A stretch of 64,000 nt of DNA, from NCBI GenBank assembly GCA_963580455.1, contig OY756962.1, positions 27,999,313 to 28,063,312 on the forward strand. Direction: 5' to 3'. Below, in pieces: positions 13,492 through 23,498 of the stretch; positions within the stretch are counted from its first letter, which is position 1; every line of letters begins with the position of its first letter. Below the pieces are notes generated by a model. The model made no database searches. It was not told the origin of the DNA and saw nothing but the letters and a program-made list of their open reading frames with translations. The position numbers and the translations under genes are program-made. Origin of the DNA: Euonymus europaeus. Lineage: Eukaryota; Streptophyta; Magnoliopsida; Celastrales; Celastraceae.

Positions 13492-13573
13492 CTACTTTTC
13501 GAGCTCTACGATCCCGGCGTTTTTGATTTTGATTTCAGAACTCGTGGCTAGTTGGTCTTAGCTTGATTTCACA
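13492..13573 (+). repeat. Truncated monomer 1 (82 bp), CGATCCCGGCGTTTTTG subclass
   Basis: The unit runs from CTACTTTTCG through GCTAGTTGGTCT and then jumps directly to TAGCTTGATTTC, losing 91 bp that include the conserved GCCGCG core, the TTTACGTAAA palindrome and the EcoRI site. The join shows only about 1 bp of shared sequence. Every one of the 12 truncated units in the window has this exact join and a CGATCCCGG box, and each is followed by a unit with TTTAATGTATATCC and then a TTTTCGCATTTCG unit. This indicates one deletion event later copied with its neighbours. Confidence 0.93.
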
Positions 13574-14134
13574 CTACTTTTCGAGCTCTACAATCCTGGA
13601 TTTTCGGATTTCGATTTCAGAACTCGTGGCTAGTAGGTCTCGTTTCACCTAGTTAGCCGCGAAATGTGGTTTCTTTACGTAAATGGTTTAATGTATATCC
13701 GTTGACTCCGAGTTCTGAATTCGGTGATTTTTAGCTTGATTTCACACTACTTTTCGAGCTCTACAATCTTAGGTTTTCGCATTTCGATTTCAGAACTCGT
13801 GGCTAGTAGGTCTCGTTTCACCTAGTTAGCCGCGAAATGTGGTTTCTTTACGTAAACGGTTTTATGAATATCCGTTGACTCCGAGTTCTGAATTCGGTGA
13901 TTTTTAGCTTGATTTCACACTACTTTTCGAGCTCTACAATATTAGGTTTTCGGATTTCGATTTCAGAACTCGTGGCTAGTAGGTCTCGTTTCACCTAGTT
14001 AGCCGCGAAATGTGGTTTCTTTACGTAAACGGTTTTATGAATATTCGTTGACTCCGAGTTCTGAATTCGGTGATTTTTAGCTTGATTTCACACTACTTTT
14101 CGAGCTCTACAATCCTGGATTTTCGGATTTCGAT

Positions 14135-14238
14135 TTCAGAACTCGTGGCTAGTAGGTCTCGTTTCACCTAGTTAGCCGCGAAATGTGGTTTCTTTACGTA
14201 AACGGTTTTATGAATATCCGTTGACTCCGAGTTCTGAA
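14135..14238. other. Long-range dyad inside the monomer (TTCAGAACTCG ... CGAGTTCTGAA)
   Basis: Within the reference unit, TTCAGAACTCG (14135-14145) is exactly reverse-complementary to CGAGTTCTGAA (14228-14238). The two 11-bp arms are 82 bp apart, and pairing extends to 13 of 14 bases if one mismatch is allowed. Both arms are kept in the great majority of units. Such dyads could form a cruciform or hairpin; dyad symmetry has been discussed as a feature of centromeric satellites lacking CENP-B boxes. Whether it forms here is inference. Confidence 0.7.
14193..14202. other. Conserved perfect palindrome TTTACGTAAA (SnaBI core)
   Basis: A 10-bp perfect palindrome lies at unit positions 101-110. 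It overlaps the arm of a small stem-loop, AACGG (14201-14205) and CCGTT (14218-14222), with a 12-base loop. It is unchanged in most of the units; exceptions include TTATGTAAAC near 1140, 8232, 34920, 40020 and 48670, TTTTCGTAAAC near 11862, 20933 and 23599, and TTACCTAAAC near 59735 and 61811. Sitting in the least variable part of the unit, it is a candidate protein-contact site, but no binding protein can be named. Confidence 0.6.
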
Positions 14239-15130
14239 TTCGGTGATTTTTAGCTTGATTTCACACTACTTTTCGAGCTCTACAATCCTGGGTTTTCGGA
14301 TTTCGATTTCAGAACTCGTGGCTAGTAGGTCTCGTTTCACCTATTTAGCCGCGAAATGTGGTTTCTTTACGTAAACGGTTTTATGAATATCCGTTGACTC
14401 CGAGTTCTGAATTCGGTGATTTTTAGCTTGATTTCACACTACTTTTCGAGCTCTACGATCCTGGCGTTTGTGATTTTGATTTCAGAACTCGTGGCAAGTT
14501 GGTCTCGTTTCACCTTGTTAGCCGCGAAATGTGGTTTCTTTACGTAAACGGTTTTATGAATATCCATTGACTCCGAGTTCTGAATTCGGTGATTTTTAGC
14601 TTAATTTCACACTACTTTTCGAGCTCTACAATCTTAGGTTTTCGGATTTCGATTTCAGAACTCGTGGCTAGTAGGTCTCGTTTCACCTAGTTAGCCGCGA
14701 AATGTGGTTTCTTTACGTAAACGGTTTTATGAATATCCGCTGACTCCGAGTTCTGAATTCGGTGATTTTTAGCTTGATTTCACACTAATTTTCGAGCTCT
14801 ACGATCCTGGTGTTTCGGATTTTGATTTCAGAACTCGTGGCTAGTTGGTCTCGTTTCACCTAGTTAGCCGCGAAATGTGGTTTCTTTACGTAAACGGTTT
14901 TATGAATATCCGTTGACTCCGAGTTCTGAATTCGGTGATTTTTAGCTTGATTTCACACTACTTTTTGAGCTCTACAATCCTGGGTTCTCGGATTTCCATT
15001 TCAGAACTCGTGGCTAGTAGGTCTCGTTTCACCTATTTTGCCGCGAAATGTGGTTTCTTTACGTAAACGGTTTTATGAATATCCGTTGACTCCGAGTTCT
15101 GAATTCGGTGATTTTTAGCTTGATTTCACA

Positions 15131-15212
15131 CTACTTTTCGAGCTCTACGATCCCGGCGTTTTTGATTTTGATTTCAGAACTCGTGGCTAGTTGGTCTTAG
15201 CTTGATTTCACA
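15131..15212 (+). repeat. Truncated monomer 2 (82 bp)
   Basis: Same join and TTTTTG subclass as at 13492, exactly 1,639 bp further on, in the second HOR copy. Confidence 0.92.
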
Positions 15213-16769
15213 CTACTTTTCGAGCTCTACAATCCTGGATTTTCGGATTTCGATTTCAGAACTCGTGGCTAGTAGGTCTCGTTTCACCTAGTTAGCCGCG
15301 AAATGTGGTTTCTTTACGTAAACGGTTTAATGTATATCCGTTGACTCCGAGTTCTGAATTCGGTGATTTTTAGCTTGATTTCACACTACTTTTCGAGCTC
15401 TACAATCTTAGGTTTTCGCATTTCGATTTCAGAACTCGTGGCTAGTAGGTCTCGTTTCACCTAGTTAGCCGCGAAATGTGGTTTCTTTACGTAAACGGTT
15501 TTATGAATATCCGTTGACTCCGAGTTCTGAATTCGGTGATTTTTAGCTTGATTTCACACTACTTTTCGAGCTCTACAATATTAGGTTTTCGGATTTCGAT
15601 TTCAGAACTCGTGGCCAGTAGGTCTCGTTTCACCTAGTTAGCCGCGAAATGTGGTTTCTTTACGTAAACGGTTTTATGAATATTCGTTGACTCCGAGTTC
15701 TGAATTCGGTGATTTTTAGCTTGATTTCACACTACTTTTCGAGCTCTACAATCCTGGATTTTCGGATTTCGATTTCAGAACTCGTGGCTAGTAGGTCTCG
15801 TTTCACCTAGTTAGCCGCGAAATGTGGTTTCTTTACGTAAACGGTTTTATGAATATCCGTTGACTCCGAGTTCTGAATTCGGTGATTTTTAGCTTGATTT
15901 CACACTACTTTTCGAGCTCTACAATCCTGGGTTTTCGGATTTCGATTTCAGAACTCGTGGCTAGTAGGTCTCGTCTCACCTATTTAGCCGCGAAATGTGG
16001 TTTCTTTACGTAAACGGTTTTATGAATATCCGTTGACTCCGAGTTCTGAATTCGGTGATTTTTAGCTTGATTTCACACTACTTTTCGAGCTCTACGATCC
16101 TGGCGTTTGTGATTTTGATTTCAGAACTCGTGGCAAGTTGGTCTCGTTTCACCTTGTTAGCCGCGAAATGTGGTTTCTTTACGTAAACGGTTTTATGAAT
16201 ATCCATTGACTCCGAGTTCTGAATTCGGTGATTTTTAGCTTAATTTCACACTACTTTTCGAGCTCTACAATCTTAGGTTTTCGGATTTCGATTTCAGAAC
16301 TCGTGGCTAGTAGGTCTCGTTTCACCTAGTTAGCCGCGAAATGTGGTTTCTTTACGTAAACGGTTTTATGAATATCCGCTGACTCCGAGTTCTGAATTCG
16401 GTGATTTTTAGCTTGATTTCACACTAATTTTCGAGCTCTACGATCCTGGTGTTTCGGATTTTGATTTCAGAACTCGTGGCTAGTTGGTCTCGTTTCACCT
16501 AGTTAGCCGCGAAATGTGGTTTCTTTACGTAAACGGTTTTATGAATATCCGTTGACTCCGAGTTCTGAATTCGGTGATTTTTAGCTTGATTTCACACTAC
16601 TTTTTGAGCTCTACAATCCTGGGTTCTCGGATTTCCATTTCAGAACTCGTGGCTAGTAGGTCTCGTTTCACCTATTTTGCCGCGAAATGTGGTTTCTTTA
16701 CGTAAACGGTTTTATGAATATCCGTTGACTCCGAGTTCTGAATTCGGTGATTTTTAGCTTGATTTCACA

Positions 16770-16851
16770 CTACTTTTCGAGCTCTACGATCCCGGCGTTT
16801 TTGATTTTGATTTCAGAACTCGTGGCTAGTTGGTCTTAGCTTGATTTCACA
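16770..16851 (+). repeat. Truncated monomer 3 (82 bp)
   Basis: Same join, 1,639 bp after the previous one. The unit two places downstream carries the CAATCTTATG variant that marks the later copies. Confidence 0.92.
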
Positions 16852-18408
16852 CTACTTTTCGAGCTCTACAATCCTGGATTTTCGGATTTCGATTTCAGAA
16901 CTCGTGGCTAGTAGGTCTCGTTTCACCTAGTTAGCCGCGAAATGTGGTTTCTTTACGTAAACGGTTTAATGTATATCCGTTGACTCCGAGTTCTGAATTC
17001 GGTGATTTTTAGCTTGATTTCACACTACTTTTCGAGCTCTACAATCTTATGTTTTCGCATTTCGATTTCAGAACTCGTGGCTAGTAGGTCTCGTTTCACC
17101 TAGTTAGCCGCGAAATGTGGTTTCTTTACGTAAACGGTTTTATGAATATCCGTTGACTCCGAGTTCTGAATTCGGTGATTTTTAGCTTGATTTCACACTA
17201 CTTTTCGAGCTCTACAATATTAGGTTTTCGGATTTCGATTTCAGAACTCGTGGCTAGTAGGTCTCGTTTCACCTAGTTAGCCGCGAAATGTGGTTTCTTT
17301 ACGTAAACGGTTTTATGAATATTCGTTGACTCCGAGTTCTGAATTCGGTGATTTTTAGCTTGATTTCACACTACTTTTCGAGCTCTACAATCCTGGATTT
17401 TCGGATTTCGATTTCAGAACTCGTGGCTAGTAGGTCTCGTTTCACCTAGTTAGCCGCGAAATGTGGTTTCTTTACGTAAACGGTTTTATGAATATCCGTT
17501 GACTCCGAGTTCTGAATTCGGTGATTTTTAGCTTGATTTCACACTACTTTTCGAGCTCTACAATCCTGGGTTTTCGGATTTCGATTTCAGAACTCGTGGC
17601 TAGTAGGTCTCGTTTCACCTATTTAGCCGCGAAATGTGGTTTCTTTACGTAAACGGTTTTGTGAATATCCGGTGACTCCGAGTTTTGAATTCGGTGATTT
17701 TTAGCTTGATTTCACACTACTTTTCGAGCTCTACGATCCTGGCGTTTGTGATTTTGATTTCAGAACTCGTGGCAAGTTGGTCTCGTTTCACCTTGTTAGC
17801 CGCGAAATGTGGTTTCTTTACGTAAACGGTTTTATGAATATCCATTGACTCCGAGTTCTGAATTCGGTGATTTTTAGCTTAATTTCACACTACTTTTCGA
17901 GCTCTACAATCTTAGGTTTTCGGATTTCGATTTCAGAACTCGTGGCTAGTAGGTCTCGTTTCACCTAGTTAGCCGCGAAATGTGGTTTCTTTACGTAAAC
18001 GGTTTTATGAATATCCGCTGACTCCGAGTTCTGAATTCGGTGATTTTTAGCTTGATTTCACACTAATTTTCGAGCTCTACGATCCTGGTGTTTCGGATTT
18101 TGATTTCAGAACTCGTGGCTAGTTGGTCTCGTTTCACCTAGTTAGCCGCGAAATGTGGTTTCTTTACGTAAACGGTTTTATGAATATCCGTTGACTCCGA
18201 GTTCTGAATTCGGTGATTTTTAGCTTGATTTCACACTACTTTTTGAGCTCTACAATCCTGGGTTCTCGGATTTCCATTTCAGAACTCGTGGCTAGTAGGT
18301 CTCGTTTCACCTATTTTGCCGCGAAATGTGGTTTCTTTACGTAAACGGTTTTATGAATATCCGTTGACTCCGAGTTCTGAATTCGGCGATTTTTAGCTTG
18401 ATTTCACA

Positions 18409-18490
18409 CTACTTTTCGAGCTCTACGATCCCGGCGTTTTTGATTTTGATTTCAGAACTCGTGGCTAGTTGGTCTTAGCTTGATTTCACA
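18409..18490 (+). repeat. Truncated monomer 4 (82 bp)
   Basis: Same join, again 1,639 bp after the previous one. The unit before it carries a private TTCGGCGATT change. Confidence 0.92.
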
Positions 18491-19528
18491 CTACTTTTCG
18501 AGCTCTACAATCCTGGATTTTCGGATTTCGATTTCAGAACTCGTGGCTAGTAGGTCTCGTTTCACCTAGTTAGCCGCGAAATGTGGTTTCTTTACGTAAA
18601 CGGTTTAATGTATATCCGTTGACTCCGAGTTCTGAATTCGGTGATTTTTAGCTTGATTTCACACTACTTTTCGAGCTCTACAATCTTATGTTTTCGCATT
18701 TCGATTTCAGAACTCGTGGCTAGTAGGTCTCGTTTCACCTAGTTAGCCGCGAAATGTGGTTTCTTTACGTAAACGGTTTTATGAATATCCGTTGACTCCG
18801 AGTTCTGAATTCGGTGATTTTTAGCTTGATTTCACACTACTTTTCGAGCTCTACAATATTAGGTTTTCGGATTTCGATTTCAGAACTCGTGGCTAGTAGG
18901 TCTCGTTTCACCTAGTTAGCCGCGAAATGTGGTTTCTTTACGTAAACGGTTTTATGAATATTCGTTGACTCCGAGTTCTGAATTCGGTGATTTTTAGCTT
19001 GATTTCACACTACTTTTCGAGCTCTACAATCCTGGATTTTCGGATTTCGATTTCAGAACTCGTGGCTAGTAGGTCTCGTTTCACCTAGTTAGCCGCGAAA
19101 TGTGGTTTCTTTACGTAAACGGTTTTATGAATATCCGTTGACTCCGAGTTCTGAATTCGGTGATTTTTAGCTTGATTTCACACTAATTTTCGAGCTCTAC
19201 GATCCTGGTGTTTCGGATTTTGATTTCAGAACTCGTGGCTAGTTGGTCTCGTTTCACCTAGTTAGCCGCGAAATGTGGTTTCTTTACGTAAACGGTTTTA
19301 TGAATATCCGTTGACTCCGAGTTCTGAATTCGGTGATTTTTAGCTTGATTTCACACTACTTTTTGAGCTCTACAATCCTGGGTTCTCGGATTTCCATTTC
19401 AGAACTCGTGGCTAGTAGGTCTCGTTTCACCTATTTTGCCGCGAAATGTGGTTTCTTTACGTAAACGGTTTTATGAATATCCGTTGACTCCGAGTTCTGA
19501 ATTCGGTGATTTTTAGCTTGATTTCACA

Positions 19529-19610
19529 CTACTTTTCGAGCTCTACGATCCCGGCGTTTTTGATTTTGATTTCAGAACTCGTGGCTAGTTGGTCTTAGCT
19601 TGATTTCACA
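19529..19610 (+). repeat. Truncated monomer 5 (82 bp)
   Basis: Same join, but only 1,120 bp after the previous one, because three full units (519 bp) are missing between them. Confidence 0.92.
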
Positions 19611-20821
19611 CTACTTTTCGAGCTCTACAATCCTGGATTTTCGGATTTCGATTTCAGAACTCGTGGCTAGTAGGTCTCGTTTCACCTAGTTAGCCGCGAA
19701 ATGTGGTTTCTTTACGTAAACGGTTTAATGTATATCCGTTGACTCCGAGTTCTGAATTCGGTGATTTTTAGCTTGATTTCACACTACTTTTCGAGCTCTA
19801 CAATCTTATGTTTTCGCATTTCGATTTCAGAACTCGTGGCTAGTAGGTCTCGTTTCACCTAGTTAGCCGCGAAATGTGGTTTCTTTACGTAAACGGTTTT
19901 ATGAATATCCGTTGACTCCGAGTTCTGAATTCGGTGATTTTTAGCTTGATTTCACACTACTTTTCGAGCTCTACAATATTAGGTTTTCGGATTTCGATTT
20001 CAGAACTCGTGGCTAGTAGGTCTCGTTTCACCTAGTTAGCCGCGAAATGTGGTTTCTTTACGTAAACGGTTTTATGAATATTCGTTGACTCCGAGTTCTG
20101 AATTCGGTGATTTTTAGCTTGATTTCACACTACTTTTCGAGCTCTACAATCCTGGATTTTCGGATTTCGATTTCAGAACTCGTGGCTAGTAGGTCTCGTT
20201 TCACCTAGTTAGCCGCGAAATGTGGTTTCTTTACGTAAACGGTTTTATGAATATCCGTTGACTCCGAGTTCTGAATTCGGTGATTTTTAGCTTGATTTCA
20301 CACTACTTTTCGAGCTCTACAATCCTGGGTTTTCGGATTTCGATTTCAGAACTCGTGGCTAGTAGGTCTCGTTTCACCTATTTAGCCGCGAAATGTGGTT
20401 TCTTTACGTAAACGGTTTTGTGAATATCCGTTGACTCCGAGTTTTGAATTCGGTGATTTTTAGCTTGATTTCACACTACTTTTCGAGCTCTACGATCCTG
20501 GCGTTTGTGATTTTGATTTCAGAACTCGTGGCAAGTTGGTCTCGTTTCACCTTGTTAGCCGCGAAATGTGGTTTCTTTACGTAAACGGTTTTATGAATAT
20601 CCATTGACTCCGAGTTCTGAATTCGGTGATTTTTAGCTTAATTTCACACTACTTTTCGAGCTCTACAATATTAGGTTTTCGGATTTCGATTTCAGAACTC
20701 GTGGCTAGTAGGTCTCGTTTCACCTAGTTAGCCGCGAAATGTGGTTTCTTTACGTAAACGGTTTTATGAATATCCGCTAACTCCGAGTTCTGAATTCGGT
20801 GATTTTTAGCTTGATTTCACA

Positions 20822-23498
20822 CTACTTTTCGAGCTCTACAATCCTGGATTTTCGGATTTCGATTTCAGAACTCGTGGCTAGTAGGTCTCGTTTCATCTAG
20901 TTAGCCGCGAAATGTGGTTTCTTTTCGTAAACGGTTTTATGAATATCCGTTGACTCCGAGTTCTGAATTCGGTGATTTTTGGCTTGATTTCACACTACTA
21001 TTCGAGCTCTACAATCCTGGGTTTTCGGATTTCGATTTCAGAACTCGTGGCTAGTAGGTCTCGTTTCACCTATTTAGCCGCGAAATGAGGTTTCTTTACG
21101 TAAACGGTTTTATGAATATCTATTGACTCCGAGTTCTGAATTCGGTGATTTTTAGCTTTATTTCACACTACTTTTCGAGCTCTACGATCCTGGCGTTTCG
21201 GATTTTTATTTCAGAACTCATGGCTAGTTGGTCTCGTTTCACCTAGTTAGCCGCGAAATGTGGTTTCTTTACGTAAACGGTTTTATGAATATCCGTTGAC
21301 TCCGAGTTCTGAATTCGGTAATTTTTAGCTTGATTTCACACTACTTTTCAAGCTCTACGATTATGGAGTTTCGGATTTTGATTTCATAACTCGTGGCTAG
21401 TTGGTCACGTTTCACCTAGTTAGCCGCGAAATGTTGTTTCTTTACGTAAACGGTTTTATGAATATCGTTTGACTCCGAGTTCTGAATTCGGTGATTTTTA
21501 GGTTGATTTCACACTACTTTTCGAGCTCTACGATCCTGGCGTTTGTGATTTTGATTTCAGAACTCGTGGCAAGTTGGTCTCGTTTCACCTTGTTAGCCGC
21601 GAAATGTGGTTTCTTTACGTAAACGGTTTTATGAATATCCATTGACTCCGAGTTCTGAATTCGGTGATTTTTAGCTTAATTTCACACTACTTTTCGAGCT
21701 CTACAATCGTGGCTTTTCGGATTTTGATTTCAGAACTCGTGGCTAGTAGGACTCGTTTCACCTAGTTAGCCGCGAAATGTGGTTTCTTTACGTAAACGGT
21801 TTTATGAATATCCGTTGACTCCGAGTTCTGAATTCGGTGATTTTTAGCTTGATTTCACACTAATTTTCGAGCTCTACGATCCTGGTGTTTCGGATTTTGA
21901 TTTCAGAACTCGTGGCTAGTTGGTCTCGTTTCACCTAGTTAGCCGCGAAATGTGGTTTCTTTACGTAAACGGTTTTATGAATATCCGTTGACTCCGAGTT
22001 CTGAATTCGGTGATTTTTAGCTTGATTTCACACTACTTTTTGAGCTCTACAATCCTGGGTTCTCGGATTTCCATTTCAGAACTCGTGGCTAGTAGGTCTC
22101 GTTTCACCTATTTTGCCGCGAAATGTGGTTTCTTTACGTAAACGGTTTTATGAATATCCGTTGACTCCGAGTTCTGAATTCGGTGATTTTTAGCTTGATT
22201 TCACACTACTTTTCGAGCTCTACGATCCCGGCGTTTTTGATTTTGATTTCAGAACTCGTGGCTAGTTGGTCTTAGCTTGATTTCACACTACTTTTCGAGC
22301 TCTACAATCCTGGATTTTCGGATTTCGATTTCAGAACTCGTGGCTAGTAGGTCTCGTTTCACCTAGTTAGCCGCGAAATGTGGTTTCTTTACGTAAACGG
22401 TTTAATGTATATCCGTTGACTCCGAGTTCTGAATTCGGTGATTTTTAGCTTGATTTCACACTACTTTTCGAGCTCTACAATCTTAGGTTTTCGCATTTCG
22501 ATTTCAGAACTCGTGGCTAGTAGGTCTCGTTTCACCTAGTTAGCCGCGAAATGTGGTTTCTTTACGTAAACGGTTTTATGAATATCCGTTGACTCCGAGT
22601 TCTGAATTCGGTGATTTTTAGCTTGATTTCACACTAATTTTCGAGCTCTACGATCCTGGTGTTTCGGATTTTGATTTCAGAACTCGTGGCTAGTTGGTCT
22701 CGTTTCACCTAGTTAGCCGCGAAATGTGGTTTCTTTACGTAAACGGTTTTATGAATATCCGTTGACTCCGAGTTCTGAATTCGGTGATTTTTAGCTTGAT
22801 TTCACACTACTTTTCGAGCTCTACAATCCTGGGTTCTCGGATTTCCATTTCAGAACTCGTGGCTAGTAGGTCTCGTTTCACCTATTTAGCCGCGAAATGT
22901 GGTTTCTTTACGTAAACGGTTTTATGAATATCCGTTGACTCCGAGTTCTGAATTCGGTGATTTTTAGCTTGATTTCACACTACTTTTCGAGCTCTACAAT
23001 CCTGGGTTTTCGGATTTCAATTTCAGAACTCGTGGCTAGTAGGTCTCGTTTCACCTATTTAGCCGCGAAATGTGGTTTCTTTACGTAAACGGTTTTATGA
23101 ATATCCGTTGACTCCGAGTTTTGAATTCGGTGATTTTTAGCTTGATTTCACACTACTTTTCGAGCTCTACGATCCTGGCGTTTGTGATTTTGATTTCAGA
23201 ACTCGTGGCAAGTTGGTCTCGTTTCACCTTGTTAGCCGCGAAATGTGGTTTCTTTACGTAAACGGTTTTATGAATATCCATTGACTCCGAGTTCTGAATT
23301 CGGTGATTTTTAGCTTAATTTCACACTACTTTTCGAGCTCTACAATATTAGGTTTTCGGATTTCGATTTCAGAACTCGTGGCCAGTAGGTCTCGTTTCAC
23401 ATAGTTAGCCGCGAAATGTGGTTTCTTTACGTAAACGGTTTTATGAATATCCGCTGACTCCGAGTTCTGAATTCGGTGATTTTTAGCTTGATTTCACA
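20822..23498 (+). repeat. Copy B of the CATCTAG block, 2,677-bp HOR unit
   Basis: Begins with the same TTTCATCTAG and ACTACTATTCGAG units as 11762 but lacks the next two units of that chain (TTTCCGAAC and its successor). The unit with ATATCTATTG joins straight to the GCTTTATTTC unit at 21168. It continues through CGATTATGG/CATAACTCG, GTTTGTG/GGCAAG and CAATCGTGGC into a truncated unit at 22206. The first unit recurs exactly 2,677 bp later at 23499. Confidence 0.9.
22206..22287 (+). repeat. Truncated monomer 6 (82 bp)
   Basis: Same join and TTTTTG subclass, 2,677 bp (15 x 173 + 82) after truncated unit 5. Confidence 0.92.

Larger units (their letters stand above)
14093..14265 (+). repeat. Reference satellite monomer (173 bp)
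   Basis: This unit is close to the majority sequence and is used here to number positions, with CTACTTTTCG as position 1. Layout: GAGCTC (SacI) at about 10-15; the variable box at about 17-35; an arm TTCAGAACTCG at 43-53; the most constant segment from about 82 to 128 (GCCGCGAAATGTGG, the palindrome TTTACGTAAA, then GGTTTTATGAATATCC); the arm CGAGTTCTGAA at 136-146 overlapping GAATTC (EcoRI) at 144-149; and an AT-rich end GTGATTTTTAGCTTGATTTC. Base counts are 35 C and 36 G in 173 bp. The start point is arbitrary; the true biological phase of the unit is unknown. Confidence 0.95.
12800..20475 (+). repeat. 10-unit HOR of 1,639 bp (nine full units plus one truncated), about 4.7 copies
   Basis: The order is GTTTGTG/GGCAAG unit; CAATCTTAGG with CCGCTGAC (CAATCGTGGC in the first copy); CACTAATTTTCG with CGATCCTGGTG; GGGTTCTCGGATTTCC; truncated CGATCCCGG; TTTAATGTATATCC; CTTAGGTTTTCGC; CAATATTAGG with ATATTCG; CAATCCTGGATT; CAATCCTGGG. 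Copies start at 12800, 14439, 16078 and 17717, spaced exactly 1,639 bp. The fourth-to-fifth junction at 19183 lacks three consecutive units, so the next truncated unit comes only 1,120 bp later. Copies 3-5 share CAATCTTATG where copies 1-2 have CAATCTTAGG, which gives an order of duplication. Confidence 0.93.

Noticed and set aside
13492..13573. Truncated unit as a transposon insertion footprint
   Set aside because: The join simply deletes 91 bp of the monomer; there is no foreign sequence, terminal repeat or target-site duplication.
14097..14140. Monomer built from two related half-units
   Set aside because: TTCGG...GATTTCA occurs twice in the unit (about 30-46 and 148-171), which suggested an ancestral subrepeat, but the similarity is short and gapped and the rest of the halves do not align.
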